From Paulownia fortunei (lineage: Eukaryota; Streptophyta; Magnoliopsida; Lamiales; Paulowniaceae): a DNA stretch of 64,000 nucleotides. Below the pieces are notes generated by a model, which saw only the letters and a list, made by a program, of their open reading frames with translations, did no database searches and was not told the origin of the DNA. Below are positions 1-12,794 of this stretch, one piece after another (the first letter of the stretch is position 1; the number at the start of each line of letters is the position of its first letter). The stretch lies in the NCBI GenBank assembly GCA_019321725.1, contig CM033121.1, positions 14,508,001 through 14,572,000 on the forward strand, written 5' to 3'. A program made the translations under genes and the position numbers.

Positions 1-1577
1 TTATTAGTGTGGTCCATTAATATTAAGAATGTAATAGTTTTATCCAGACTATTGATGTGGTCACATCATAATTGAGGCACTTTATATAATATGATTATAT
101 AGAACTAGACCAGATATAATTTAAAATTTCACATAATTTTTGTTATTTTCTGAAAATTCAAATAATATTAATAGATGATCATATATGAGTTGATTTTCAT
201 CCTAAGTGGTTATAGAGTCCAATTTATTTCAGTATGATCTTTTATTTACTCGTTAAAGGTTTGTTCTTCAACATTCTTAACCACTTGAATTTTTGGATCA
301 TATTGGGAACAGTAGTTAGGAATGTAGCTTACAGATATGGAATTCAAACCTTCCTGTGGGAAGTGAAAAGACGGTTCCTTTGATTAGTTAATTCTGAAAC
401 TAAATAGTATAGTGCTTAAATTTATAACTTGGTTATAAATTAACTGTTCATTAGTGAATTAACGGTAGACAAGGAACAATAGATAATTAGAGTGGCTAAC
501 GAAAAACCTAACTCTAATTATGAATCATCTATGGAGGGTTAAACCATATGTAATAATTATATTGATAGACTACTCAGTATTGATCAGAGTGAATTATTCT
601 ATAATTACAAGTGTGCAATTCCATAATTTTAGTGGAGTATTCTTGGAATTAATAAATTAGATAAATTAATTAAAAAATTTAATTAATTGTCCGAATTTAT
701 TGGAGCTTGCAATTATAGGTCCATAGGTCCACAATCCACCTTCATAAACACTGAAATGGATTTTATGTAATAAATTTAATTATACTTATAATTGTAGAAA
801 ATTATTTTCTAAACTGGGTGTTAATTATAAATACTAAAGTTTACCAAGAATATCTGATATTGTTTGGTAATAAATAAATATGAGATATTTATTTTGATAT
901 TTATAATTGTTATCATGAATTATGAATTCTAGATAATTACAAAAGAAAGTTAGTGATAACTTTCCTATCAGATAAGAGTATCAGCCTATTAGAGTTAGAG
1001 AAAGATTATAAAACTAGTAATTCAACAAGTATAAAAAGGAATCTCTCCTTCTCTCCCATAACACATGTTTTATACACCAAGAGAGATAAAAGAGAATCTC
1101 TCCCTTTCTCTTTTCTAAGAGATACATTATTTTCTAGAGAAGAGTTCTCTAGACTTTTATTGAATATTTTCCTCCCTTTTTCCAAGGTCAAGTCTTGTGA
1201 TTTCATGAGTTAAAAGATCATAAGATAAATTATACAATATAATTTTATTTAGTGTTAAGAATGCCCACTCGTTCCCATTGGTATGGAGGCTTGGATTAGA
1301 AGACATTGGTGTCTGATTCAATCAAATTAAAGTTTGGTGAGAAAAGCTTAAAGATTCTAAAAGCATCATTAGAAAAAGAATTGATTTTTTCTATTAGGTT
1401 ATGTTTTTTGAAACTCCTTATATTTTGTAGAACTGATTAAAATTACATATTCATACAACTACAATAATTTTGTAAAAATTATTGTAGTATCTGATACCGC
1501 ATTTTTCTACTGCGCTCAATTTAATCAAAAAATAAATCAAAAATTAATTATTATTCAATAAGAATTAATTTCCAACA
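1..1577 (+). repeat. 5' LTR of Ty1/copia element, left end outside window
   Basis: Positions 1-1577 match 6709-8243 almost base for base, including shared stretches such as GGTCCATTAA and the TATA region, so this is the upstream LTR of the same element. About 220 bases of its left end lie before the window, judging from the downstream copy that starts near 6486. It ends in CA at 1577, two bases before a tRNA-Met-like primer-binding site. An open frame inside it (953-1213) is not a gene, only LTR sequence. Confidence 0.9.
1030..1037 (+). promoter_or_regulatory. TATA box of copia LTR promoter
   Basis: TATAAAAA lies in the middle of the LTR, and the downstream LTR has TATAAAAG at the matching place (7702-7709). 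Position and conservation fit the U3/R promoter of a copia LTR. Activity cannot be judged from sequence. Confidence 0.55.
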
Positions 1578-1579
1578 AT

Positions 1580-1591
1580 TGGTATCAGAGC
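1580..1591 (+). other. Copia primer-binding site (tRNA-Met type)
   Basis: TGGTATCAGAGC lies directly after the 5' LTR. This is the usual plant copia primer-binding site, complementary to the 3' end of initiator tRNA-Met, and primes minus-strand DNA synthesis. It fixes the LTR end at about 1577. Confidence 0.9.
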
Positions 1592-2881
1592 CAATTTGTA
1601 TGAATACTATAATTTTAATCTTCAGTATACATGAGTGGGTATTTGCATTATTGAATGCATTTTTTGAATGTTATGAATGATTATATCATGTAATGGATGT
1701 ATGGTGATGTTTTTTGGTCATTATTATTTGGTTCCCTAGGATTGCATAGTTGATGTAAGTATTTTTAATTAGATTAAAAATTGTAAACCTTAAATTTATG
1801 GATATAGGATATCTGTAAATTTTGCCTAATCTCCATACCCTACATGATGGAGATTATATGAAGATGGAGGAGAATAAGTTAGAAACTTTGCAGATTTTAT
1901 GTAATTATCTATTTTATTTTTCTATTATTTCTTTTTAGGTTGTAATTTTATTATCTTAGGGAACCGATCAAAAACATCATGTATTTATTTTTTATTTATT
2001 TATTTGATTAATGTATGAGATACAAATTGCCATGCATAATCGTATGTCATTCATAATATCCACTCATAGTCATTAGGAATGTCATGGATACTTGTCATCA
2101 TATTAAATAGTTTCATATGTAATATCCTATAGGATAGGAGTTAAACTTGGAATAATCGATTAAAATTGCGATTTTAGTTTAATAGTTAAATTTGATAAAA
2201 TCACTATTTATTTAGGCTTTATTTATTAAAGAGTTAATAATTGTTAGCTTAGGTTATTCTGAATAATGAACTTAGATTTTTTAGAAAAAATCTTATAATT
2301 AGGTAAGCCCAATAGGATTGGAGTTAGTTAGAATAAATTAATATATAGAGATGTATTAATTAGAAACATTCGATTTTTGGATAACATAATTGTAAAATAA
2401 TGAGCGGGGGAGGGGTATATGACAATATATTCTACGGTTTCCATTATTAACACAGTTCTGTGAGATTTAAATGGTGCCTCGCGACTCTTTAATTTTGTCC
2501 TTCCTACAGAGGGTGTTCATTTAAGTCAATAACAAGGTTGGTTTGTAAATAATAAGATTTTTCGATGTATTTCAAAATTGACCTACCCTACGGCTTGGTG
2601 AAATTCGAAATAGTAGGTCACACTCATAAATATGTAATTAAAATTAGTTTAACTATGTCTTGATCGATATAAATGGTAATTAATAAATGGATGAAAATAT
2701 GAGATATTTTGATGTTTCATTTATTAATTGAGATGGTCTTGATTCAATCATCTTTAGTATGACCTCCCCTACCGCGGCATAGTAATTATGAGATTGAATT
2801 ACCATGGAATTAGTAAAATGATTATATGTTCATGCATGCATACAAGTATTAAATGTTACCTGTCTATTAATTTCAGCAATC
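1592..2881 (+). other. Copia untranslated leader
   Basis: This is the region between the primer-binding site and the first gag ATG. It is AT-rich and has no coding frame I can support. Its length of about 1.3 kb is long for a copia leader and may include later insertions, but no terminal repeats were recognised inside it. Confidence 0.5.
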
Positions 2882-3787
2882 ATGTCTAGTTTAAATCATA
2901 TTCTTTCATTACTTGCTAATGAAAAGTTGACTTGAGAAAACTATGTTAAGTGGAAAAATAACATGAATATCCATCTTGTTTGTGAAAACTTCAAATTTGT
3001 CCTTATGGAGGAATGTCCTCAAGAACCTATTGCCAATGCTCCTTGTAATATATGAGAGAGCTATGAAAAATGGATTACAACCAATAATAAGGCTCGTGCC
3101 TACTTGTTAGTCGGCATGTTTGATGTGCTTAGACTGAAGCACAAAAAGATGGAGACTGCTTATGAGATAATGGAGTCTCTACAAGCCATGCTTGGGCAAT
3201 CTTCTGATCAATCGCACCATGAAGCTATGAAATTAGCTATTAACAGGAAGATATAGAAGGGAACCTCAGTTAGGGAATATGTTTTCAACATGATTAACTA
3301 CCTGAGCGAGGCTGAAAACCATGGTGTGACCATTGATGAGCACACCCAAGTGAGTATGATTTTAGAATCACTCTCACCGGCTTTCCTGCAGTTTAAAAGC
3401 AACTATGTTATGAACAAGTTGAGTTATGATATGACTCAATTGCTTAATAAGTTGTAGACCTTCGAAGCCATTACATTGGAAAAGCTAAAGAATGTGAGGA
3501 AAATATTGATGAGGATAAGCCATCTTCCTTAAACAATGGTAATAACAAGAAGAATCAAAAGGCTAGTTCTAGGACTCAGTCCAAAAAGACAAAGAAGAAG
3601 GGTCCTAAAGGTAAAAAGAAGGACGACTCTGAGAAAAAGCCTAAAGGAATGTGTTTCCATTGCAGAGTTGAGGGGCATTGGAATAGAAATTATCTAAAGT
3701 ATCTCTCTGAGCTCTAGGAGAAGAAGAAAGGTAAATATGATTTAGTTGTTCTTAAAGCTTGTTTAGTGGAAGATGATTCATTATCCT
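2882..3787 (+). pseudogene. Copia gag, degenerate
   Basis: The frame opens MSSLNHILSLLANEKLT and is then broken by stops. Readable pieces follow the gag plan of Tork-type copia elements in plants: a start with a LANEKL-type motif, a middle part with GTSVREYVFNMI, then ESLSPAFLQFKSNY, a Lys-rich stretch near 3540-3640 and a zinc knuckle at about 3652-3693 reading CFHCRVEGHWNRNY, where the last Cys is replaced by Tyr. The product would be the capsid protein of the virus-like particle. The lineage assignment is inference from the overall look, not a search. Confidence 0.82.
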
Positions 3788-6440
3788 AGATAGTTGATTC
3801 AGGAGCCAGTAATCATGTTTGTTCTTCTCTGTAGAAACTTAGTTCTTCTAAGGAATTTGCCAAAAGACATTCACGATGAGAGTTGGCAATGGAGCCTTGG
3901 TTTCGACAAAAGCACACATTCATCTTATTTTTAGGAATAAATATTTTGTAGAAATTGCATGAATAATTTGATTTCTATACAAATTTGATTTTTGTTTTGA
4001 TATTGCACGAACAATTATTTGGTATTTTTTTTATAATAATGACATTATTATTTCTAGAAATGGTTCGGATATTTGTCATGCAAAGATGAAAAAATGGGCT
4101 TTATGTGCTTAGGCCTAATGAACAACCACAGTTTAAATTTGAAATGTTTAAAGCAAAACATCCTAAGCCTAAGAGACAAAAGGTTTCTCAAGAGGATGAA
4201 ATGTATCTTTGGCACCTAATGTGATGGCATATTAATCTAGATAGGGTAAACAAGTTAGTAAATGATGGTCCTTTAAGAGAGCTGAAAATTGACACTCTTC
4301 ATATTTGTGAATCATATCTAAAAGGTAAAATGACTAAGAGACCTCTCACTGGAAAGGGCAATAGTGCCAAAGAACCACTAAAGCTTGTATATACTGATGT
4401 TTGTCCAATAACCATATAAGTTAGAGGTGGTTATGAATATTTCGTCACATTTATTAACGATTATTCTAGATATGGTTTAAGTACCTAATGTAAAGAAAAT
4501 CTAAAACTTTTGGAAAGTTTAAAGAATTCCAAGTAGAGGTTGAAAGGCAATTAGGTAAATCCTTAAAGTCTCTAAGATCAGATTGAGGAGGCGAGTATGT
4601 TGATATTGAGTTCAAGGACTATATGCTAGAGTATGGTATTTTGTACCAACTCTCAGCACCTAGAACTCCTCAGCAAATGGTGTTGTTAAGAGGAGAAATC
4701 GAACTTTACTTGATATGGTGAGGTCCATGATGAGCTACTCTTCATTGGCGGATCTATTTTAGGGTTATGCATTACAAACTGTGGTGTACATTTTGAATGT
4801 AGTACCATCCAAGTCTATCCAAAAGACACCCTTAGAGTTTTGAAATGGTAGTAAACCTACTTTACGTTATTTTCGCATATGGGAGTATTTGGTACATGTG
4901 CTTAAAGGAAAGACTGGAAAATTACAACCATGAACAGAAGTGTATCTGCTTGTGTGATACCCCAAAGGTATAAGAGGAGGTTTGTTTTATAATCCTCAAG
5001 ATAAAAATGTAATTGTGTCGACATATGCCACATATTTTAAGCCTCGTAGTAAAGTTGTACTAGAGGAGTTACTTTATGATGAGATCAGACCACAACCAAC
5101 AAGAGTTATTGGACAACATATCCAATGGACCACCAACTCTAATCAAATATCATCCCACCTCGACGTAGTGGGAGGTTTGTAAGACCACCAGTATGCTATA
5201 GAGAGGATGGAGAGGCACAAGTTGTTGTCTTCGACAACAATGAGGATGATCCACTAACATTCAAGCATGTAATGAAAGATTCTAAAAGAGAGAAATGACA
5301 AGAGTATGAACCAAGAAATGGAGTTTATGTACTCCAATTTTATCTAGGAGCTTGTTGATCCATATGAGGATGTCAAGCCCATTGGGTGTGAATGGATCTT
5401 CAAGAGAAAGAGAGGTATGGATGGAAAAGTAGAGACTTTCAAAGCAAAGCTAGTGGCAAAAGGCTATAATTAGAAACAGGGACTCGATTATAAGGAAACC
5501 TTCTTGTCTATAGCTATGCTTAAATCTATCTGCATACTGCTCTCCATTGTTGTGAACCTAGATTATGAGATATGGTAAATGAATGTCAAGACAGCCTTTC
5601 TAAATGGCTATCTTGAAGAAGACATCTATATGAAGCAACCAGAGGTTTTCATAGCATAAGGCCAAGAGCAGAAAGTCTACAAGTTACTGAGGTCTAGTTA
5701 TGGACTAAAGCAAACCTCTAGATTATGGAACATAAGATTTGATGAGACGATTAAATCTTATGATTTTGATCAGAATGTTGATGAACCTTGTGTATACAAG
5801 TTCATCAAAGATAAGAAGGTGGTCTTCTTGGTACTTTATATAGATGATATTCTACTCATTGGGAATGATGTAGAAATATTATCTAATGTTAAAAACTGGC
5901 TAGCCAAATAATTCCAAATAGAATATTTGGAAGAATCAAAATGTTTGGGATAATTGCAAGAACATAATGTTGGCATTATCTCAGGCATCTTATATTTATA
6001 AGATAGAGACAAATTCTCTATGCCTCACTAGAAGGCATCCTTATATATGCCATGTAGTGTACAAGGCCAGATATTTATTATACGAAAGGGATGGTTGGTC
6101 CTTTCCAGTCAAATTTAGGATTAAATTATTGAAAAATGGTAAAGAACATTCTCAAGTATCTTAGGATAACGAGAAATATATGCCAGTAAATTCAGGTAGA
6201 GACCTGAATTGCTTTAGATATACTGATTGTGAATTTGATTGGAAAAGGATAGTTGAAAGTCAACCTCCGGATTAGTGTCCACTAAGAGTGGAGAAATAGT
6301 CTGGAATAGTGTTAAAGTGTTAAACAATCCATCAATGTTGATTCAACCTTTGAGACTGAAAACCTAATAGCTTATAAAGCAGCTAAAGAAGCAGTTAGGC
6401 TCAAGATTATTTACTGATTTAGAAGTTGTTCCACTTAGAG
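3788..6440 (+). pseudogene. Copia pol: protease, integrase, reverse transcriptase, RNase H remnants
   Basis: The order is protease, integrase, reverse transcriptase, RNase H, as expected for Ty1/copia. The protease site reads IVDSGASNHVC at about 3788. The GAG-pre-integrase motif WHLM.WH lies near 4210, with integrase pieces LVYTDVCP and FVTFINDYSR near 4385-4470 and SD.GGEYV near 4580. Reverse transcriptase shows WIFKRKRGMDG near 5395 and the catalytic block VLYIDDILLIG near 5826. RNase H is only weakly readable after 6200. Many stops and frameshifts break every domain, so the element cannot move by itself. Confidence 0.88.
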
Positions 6441-6485
6441 ACATGTCTCACCTGCTTTAGGGTAAGTGAGAGATTTTTAGGATAG

Positions 6486-8243
6486 TGTCTTAAAATAGTG
6501 TATTAGTACATTAATTGCTAAATTAATTAAATAATATTTGATACATGTTTCAATACATAATAGTATGCTAGTGAATATTAGAAAATTCCTCTTTATTTAT
6601 GTAACCATAATCTTAGTATATAAGTGTTATATATAAGAGGATTAAGATTATTGATAATAAACTAAATCTATAATGAAATTAATTAAAGTTAGAATTTTTA
6701 ATTAAATCATTATTAGTGCGGTCCATTAACATTAAGAATGTAATGGTCTTATCCAGACTATTGATGTGGTGATATCATAATGGATGCACTTTATATAATA
6801 TGATTATATAGGACTAGACCAGGTGTAATTTGAAAAATAACATCAATAGATGATCATATATGAGTTGATCTTAATCCTGAGTGGTTATAGACTCCTATTT
6901 ATTTTAGTATGATCGTTGATTTGCTCATTAAAGGTTTGTTAGTTAGCATTCTTAAGCACTTACATTTTGGGATCATATTAGAATAGGTAGCTAGGAATGT
7001 AACTTACAGATGTAGAATCCATACCTTCCCACGAAAAATGAAAAGGGAGTTCCATTGATTAGTTAATTTTGGAACTAAACGATAGAGCGTTCAAATATAT
7101 AACTTGATTATAAATTAACTGTTTACTAATCAATTAACGGTAGATAAAGAACAAGAGCTAATTAAGAGGTTAACAAAGAACCTAGCTCTAATTATGAATC
7201 ATCTATAGAGGGTCAAACCATATGTAATAATTATATTGATGGACTACTCAGTGTTGGTCAGAGTAAATTATATATAATTACAAGAGTGCAATTCCAGAAT
7301 TTTAGTGGAGTAATCTTGGAATTAATAAATTGAATGAATTAATTAAAGAGTTTAATTAATTATCCAAATTTATTGGAGCTTGCAATTATAGGTCCATAGG
7401 TCCCCAATCCACCTTCATAAATACTGAAATGGATTTTATGCAATAAATGTAATTGTACTTGTAATTATAGAAAATTATTTCCTAAACTAGGTGTTAATTA
7501 TAAATATTAAATATTACCGGAATATCTAATATTGTTTGGTAATAAATAAATATGAGATATTCATTTTGATATTTATAATTGTTATTTTGAATTATGAATT
7601 CTAGATAATTACAAAAGGAAGTCAGTGATAACTTTCCTATTAGATAAGGATATCTGACTATTAGAGTTAGAGGAGGATTAGAAAACTAGTGATTCAACAA
7701 GTATAAAAGGGAATCTCTAACTCTCTCTCTCCCATAACACTCGTTTTTTACACCAAAAGAGATCAAAGAGAATCTCTCCATTTTCCTCTCCTAAGAGACA
7801 CATTATTTTCTAGAGAAGAATTCTCTAAACTTTTACTGAATATCACCCCCCCTCCTTAGCCAGTCTTGTGATTTAATAAGTTGAAAATATCACAAGATAA
7901 ATTATACAGTATAATTTAATTTAGTATTAATAATGTCCACTCATTCCCATTGGTGTGGAGGCCTTGATTGGAAGACCCTGGTGTCTGATTCAATCAGATT
8001 GAAGTTGGTGAGGAAGGTTTGAAGATTCTAAAAGCGTCATTAGAAGAAGAATTGTATTTTTTATGAGGTTATATTTTCTGAAACTCTCCTGAATATAATT
8101 GTTATATTTTGTAAAATTGATTAAAATTACATATTCATACCACTGCATTAATTTTGTGAAAATTATTGTAGTATCTAATACCGTATCTTTCCGTTGTGCC
8201 CAATTTGATTAGGAAACAAATCAAAAATTAATTTTAATAAAGA
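6486..8243 (+). repeat. 3' LTR of the copia element
   Basis: This repeats 1-1577 after a purine-rich stretch near 6465-6480. It starts at TGTCTTAAAA, and its first 220 bases correspond to the missing left end of the 5' LTR. The match stops near 8243, about 30 bases before the expected CA end, so the 3' tip is deleted or replaced. No target-site duplication can be checked. Confidence 0.85.
7702..7709 (+). promoter_or_regulatory. TATA box in 3' copia LTR
   Basis: TATAAAAG is the counterpart of the box at 1030-1037. Confidence 0.5.
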
Positions 8244-8589
8244 TATCAAATTGGATTCGCTATACTTTACAAATCAAACTCTTATCATATTTGATCTCTT
8301 TACTTAATTAAAGGAACTCAAACAATCAATCTCGAATATTTGATTGATTATAATTCACACAATGAACTTAAAATAATCTCAAATCGAGTAACTCATTGTG
8401 TTCTATCTTTGATGTTGGCTTGCTAATTTTAATGGATGTTTTCCATTACATCTTGAATGCATCAGAAAAATGTTACAAAATATACTTAGTCCGATAAAAT
8501 AAGTTTGCTCACTCACTCCTAGCCTGGTACACAACTCATGGATGACGTCTCGAAATATCCTACAAGAAGCTACATAATTTGTTGATCAC
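8244..8589. other. Intergenic, no recognised feature
   Basis: AT-rich sequence between the truncated copia LTR and the chaperonin remnant. I see no coding frame, repeat or RNA gene. Confidence 0.5.
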
Positions 8590-8892
8590 ACTGAATAACT
8601 GCCAACACCTTGTTGAGCAGCAGCTGCTTCTACAGGTGTTTTCGACTTAGGTTTCTGCACAAACGATGGCTTGTGTGGTGAGCACCATTCCAGCAACTAA
8701 AACTGCATTGTGCAATGTACGTCTTGTCACCTTCGCTGGGTTAATTCTCCAGCTTCTACCAAATTCTCGTATGCATCAGTCATTGCATTGTAACCCAACT
8801 CCCATTCACTAACCTTCACTTTATCTCTATGATCACCCTCACCTTGAACCCCAACATTTTGGGCTATCAAGGACGCTGGTGATGTTAACGCC
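8590..8892 (-). pseudogene. Plastid chaperonin-60 alpha subunit pseudogene (3' end)
   Basis: Read on the minus strand, about 100 codons resemble the C-terminal end of the RuBisCO large-subunit-binding protein alpha subunit. Pieces are SPASLIAQNVGVQGE, then SEWELGYNAMTDAYENLVEAG, then after a frameshift AVLVAGMVLTTQAIV, then a KPKSKTPVEAAAA-like tail. In the living protein this region belongs to the equatorial ATPase domain of the Cpn60 ring that folds imported plastid proteins. The only readable part is this short C-terminal stretch; the rest of the roughly 580-residue protein is absent. At least one frameshift separates the LVEAG and AGMVLTTQAIV blocks. Sequence up to about 9140 might hold more decayed coding sequence, but I could not align it. 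It is a gene relic, nuclear by context. Confidence 0.8.
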
Positions 8893-9762
8893 TACATCCA
8901 CAATATTCTCATTCAGCATCAAAATTTCATACCGATCACCGAAACCATCAATGATGCTATTTATTTGACAAACTGTAAAAAATGAAACAATAATTTGATT
9001 TGGAGGCTAATGTGTCAGACTCTTTGCCATCTTCATTGAAGTGGAGGTAATAAATTGCCAATTTCAGTCCATTTGTATCACAAAAACTGATGCTTGTGCA
9101 ATTAGCATGTTCTCTAAGGACCTATATGCTCCACAGCCCATATATGCCTTCCTTTATCCTCCTACTACAAAAAACTTCTTACACACTCTGAGATAAGAGA
9201 CCAAGCATGACAATAGATAAAATTATATATGAACTGTCACATGATGAATGAAACTCCAAATTATTGGATAAACTATGTGGTATACTGCAGCCCATTAAAT
9301 AACAAGCAAAGAGTGCATAAATCAAATTTTAATTGAATTCACAACTACACATAATTTATAAGCTGAATTAAAAAAATTATTTTGGATATTTAGTCTAATT
9401 ATAAAACAACTCAATTATTTTTTAAAATTATAAATATTTTCTTGACATTTGTTTCTATTTTACAAATTGCACCTACTGAGACTGGTATTTATAAACTTAA
9501 GACAAACCTCAATGAGGTATTTGTAATACCTCAATGGGGTACTTGTAATTTTGAAATATAATTGAGTTATTTTGTAATTAGTCCAAACCTCAGGAATACT
9601 TACCCCAATTTATATGTATGACTCATTCTTTATATACATACATACATATATATATATATATATGAAGAGCACCAAATCTGTTGATGTACATCAAGAATTG
9701 GTCTGTTGCTCTCAGTTTTTGACTCCACCGGCGATGACCTACAAAACAGACACCAAGCTGAC
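8893..9762. other. Unassigned spacer
   Basis: The part nearest 8893 may be more of the chaperonin pseudogene, without readable motifs. Around 9500-9550 the phrase ACCTCAATG.GGTA.TTGTAAT occurs twice, and a short TA run lies near 9647-9662. No gene is supported. Confidence 0.4.
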
Positions 9763-12700
9763 TGTAACACCCCCACCACTAAATATAGATATTGATATAA
9801 CAATAATTTTGACAAGGTATCACATGTGTGTACATGTGTATATATATAATTTTTTTGTCAACTGTAGTACTTTGAAAAACAGTAAAAGTATTTTCTCACA
9901 TATAAGCCTGTATATAGAAAAAGCACCGTTTATATAAAAAGCACAACATCCATTACTGTCACGCTATTCTTAAACTTATTTACTATAAAATTTCAAGAGT
10001 TATATGGAACACAACATCCCAAAGTTATAATACGATAAACTCAAAAATCAAAATAATAGCCTATACTTTCGGAAGAAGTAAGGACATTTTGCATCTTGTA
10101 ACCCTTTACGTATAGACAACAATTTACACAATAATAATGATTGTAAAAATTAGAATATAACCACAACACAACCCAACAAGTCATTATCCATGTACAGTGA
10201 TCCTCAAAAGCCTTTAGGAGCTCCAACAACAAGCCTAGTAAGCCTCATGTATCACCATGCTTACTTACAATGAATGAACTACGTGAGCTAATGCTCAGTA
10301 AGTGAAAATCATGCATGCTAAAGAGATAATCTAACATAAATGCGATGTATCTCTATGAAATCATGCCAGGAATACAAGCTAAACAGTTTATTCAAAATCA
10401 TTTTCCATCACGGGACCCTTGGCTACCTACTATGCATCGGATAGAACTCTTAATAATATCAATAATCACTTGACCATAAATAAATTGACTCAGTTCAGGG
10501 GCCATCTCCTGGGATCACCAGAGGTCCACCCTATTTCTTCCTTTATGATCCTCCAAAAGTCTTCCCACCGGCAAAGTAAATAAGGACACACTCAAGTGGT
10601 CCACCCTCTCATGACCACCAGAGGCACATGCCCTGTCAACCTCTATGATTCTCCAAGAAGTAACACTCGTGGCGCTCCAAAATATCACATAAGCATATCT
10701 CGCATGCCTCAGTGAACTAGTAGTGGCCAACCAAAATATTTTATTTCTGTAAATCATGTCTCAAATCATATCGGGCATGCAAGAACCTCAACTATACTCA
10801 TATGTTGTGTATTCACATATAAATGCTCATGAATGGTATGTTCAATATGAAATGCACGTCATCTTGCTCTCAATATGAAATGCAAGTCATCTTGCTCTCA
10901 ATATTTTTCAAGAATCATAAAACTCTTAAGGTACATACTATACTTGTCATCCAATCAATTTAAACATCATCAACACATTTGGTATAAATGCTTCAAGACA
11001 TACTATGTTCATGCATTGTAGTTGCAAATGGATTTTCACTTACCTTTGATCGGTTGTGTGTTACTTCTAGGTTTCTTAAGTATTACTACCCAACCCTAGA
11101 TGTGAAATAATCTATAAACATACAAGATGTCAATCACCATCCTTAATTAACAAGTTTATTTTACCTAATGTAGTATAAAGATCTTGAATTTCAATTTAAT
11201 TAAACAACCTTACCACTTAAAAACTATAACCAAATACAACCTTCTATGCACCTTTGTTTTACATCTTAAACATGTACTAACCTCACTTATTTGATGTATT
11301 TTAACTCTTATAACACCCTCCCTAAAATTTAGGGATCAAATTAACCACATCTATATTGGAAAATATTAATGAACCAAATAGGACAGAATCACAACTTCAC
11401 ATTTTCTTGCTGCCACATTAATTTGCATGATGATTTTGATACCCTTAGATATATTCATTCACTCCCAAATTTTTATCACACTTAGCTAACATGAAAAAAT
11501 GTAACCATGGCATATATTGGCTAAAACTCATGGATATAGCATCCCAAGTTCAGCTCCCTTCACAACATACTAAAATAGATTTTTCCTACTGTAATAATTT
11601 TACGCACTTCATAACATTAATGGTTTTGGCACCCTTAAGTATATTCAACCACTCCCAAATTTTCACCACACTTAGTTAACATATACAAAGAGACATCCAG
11701 GTCATAGTATTGCCAAAACTAATGGATTTAATGCTGTAAAACCAGTCCCCTTCATATAGGACAGAATCTAAAATTCGATGGAGATAGTTCTAATCATCTC
11801 TTTAATTATCATGCTATATTTTAATTCTTAAGCTATCTAAACCTAAATACATAATCTTAAATCCTATATAAAAACATTCATGATGATAAATATAGAATTT
11901 ACCAAAGGTTTTTTGCAGATTTCAAGCTCAATAAATTATAAATCAACATATACACAGATTCTGCCCCTCAGTGGTTCTACTATGTGTTTGCAACCACAAA
12001 TCATTCTTTTATGCTTAATAACCCTATAAATAACATCTAAATTCATCATGAACAAGATAAGAATCTTAAGAAAACACAAAACCCTCAAATAATATAAAAA
12101 TTAATGTCAAAATAGTAGATAAACCTCACTTATGCCAGTTTTAACTTCTACTCCTGATTACTACTTCCTTTTGCTTCCTTTGCCATTTTCTATCACTTGG
12201 AATCACTTAGAATCAGACTAGAGAGATTTTGACATGAGTTTGGACCCTGAAAATGACTGAGAAATGGTTGAGGGTCGTGGGTAAATGGCTAAGAGTGAAG
12301 GAAAGCTTGATGTGGCACTTGAGGTGCTTGCTTAAGCTTGGTAGCAAGCATGAGGTGATAAGTTGTGGTATATAAGTCTAGATCAGATGTGTCTTACTAT
12401 ATATTAATTTTATTTCATCCTATTTTAATTACCAAAAGATACTATAGATAATTCATAAGCTAATTTCCTAACCGTTCATTTAATTTCTTACCCGATTGTC
12501 ACCCAATTCTTAAATAATTACCCATATTAAAAATTATATAATCTTATAAATAAATGAGTATTGTAATATCACATTTGAATCATATTATCTTATGTCCAAT
12601 ATCCCAAATATGCAATTTACCGGTATATACTTTTAAAATATCTGGATGAAATCAAATCAAACCCTATAAGCTTACTAGTAACAACTTTAACACTTACAAA

Positions 12701-12789
12701 ATTATAATTTATATATCCCATCGATATCCAATATTGATCAACCTCATTTTATTTTAATTTAATGTTGATTAATTATATTATGATGATCG
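9763..12789 (-). repeat. LTR-like repeat, minus orientation
   Basis: It begins TGTAACACCCCC at 9763, the reverse complement of the GGGGGTGTTACA that ends the solo LTR at 15238. Its first 1.3 kb is an imperfect inverted copy of 14060-15238; shared blocks include the GATCACCAGAGGTCCACC stretch near 10515. The same sequence recurs in the same orientation at 18405-20690, which supports the repeat to about 12030. The rest, up to the insertion of the next LTR, is inferred. No target-site duplication was found. TGTAACACC...GGTGTTACA ends are seen in some plant gypsy chromoviruses, but the lineage is not proven. Small frames inside are not genes. Confidence 0.65.
10843..10898. repeat. 28-bp tandem duplication
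   Basis: The unit starting CAATATGAAATGCACGTCAT occurs twice in a row with one mismatch (ACG versus AAG). Confidence 0.85.
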
Positions 12790-12794
12790 ACAAC

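Noticed and set aside
953..1213. 86-codon open frame on the plus strand
   Set aside because: It lies inside the copia LTR around the TATA region, and the second LTR copy does not keep it open.
9614..9937. 107-codon frame across the 9763 boundary
   Set aside because: It crosses the edge of a repeat and a TA microsatellite and shows no protein-like composition.
10041..10232. Minus-strand frame with DHCTWIMTCWVVLW, also seen at 18680-18877
   Set aside because: The likeness is only because both lie in copies of the same LTR-like repeat; the frames differ in length and start.
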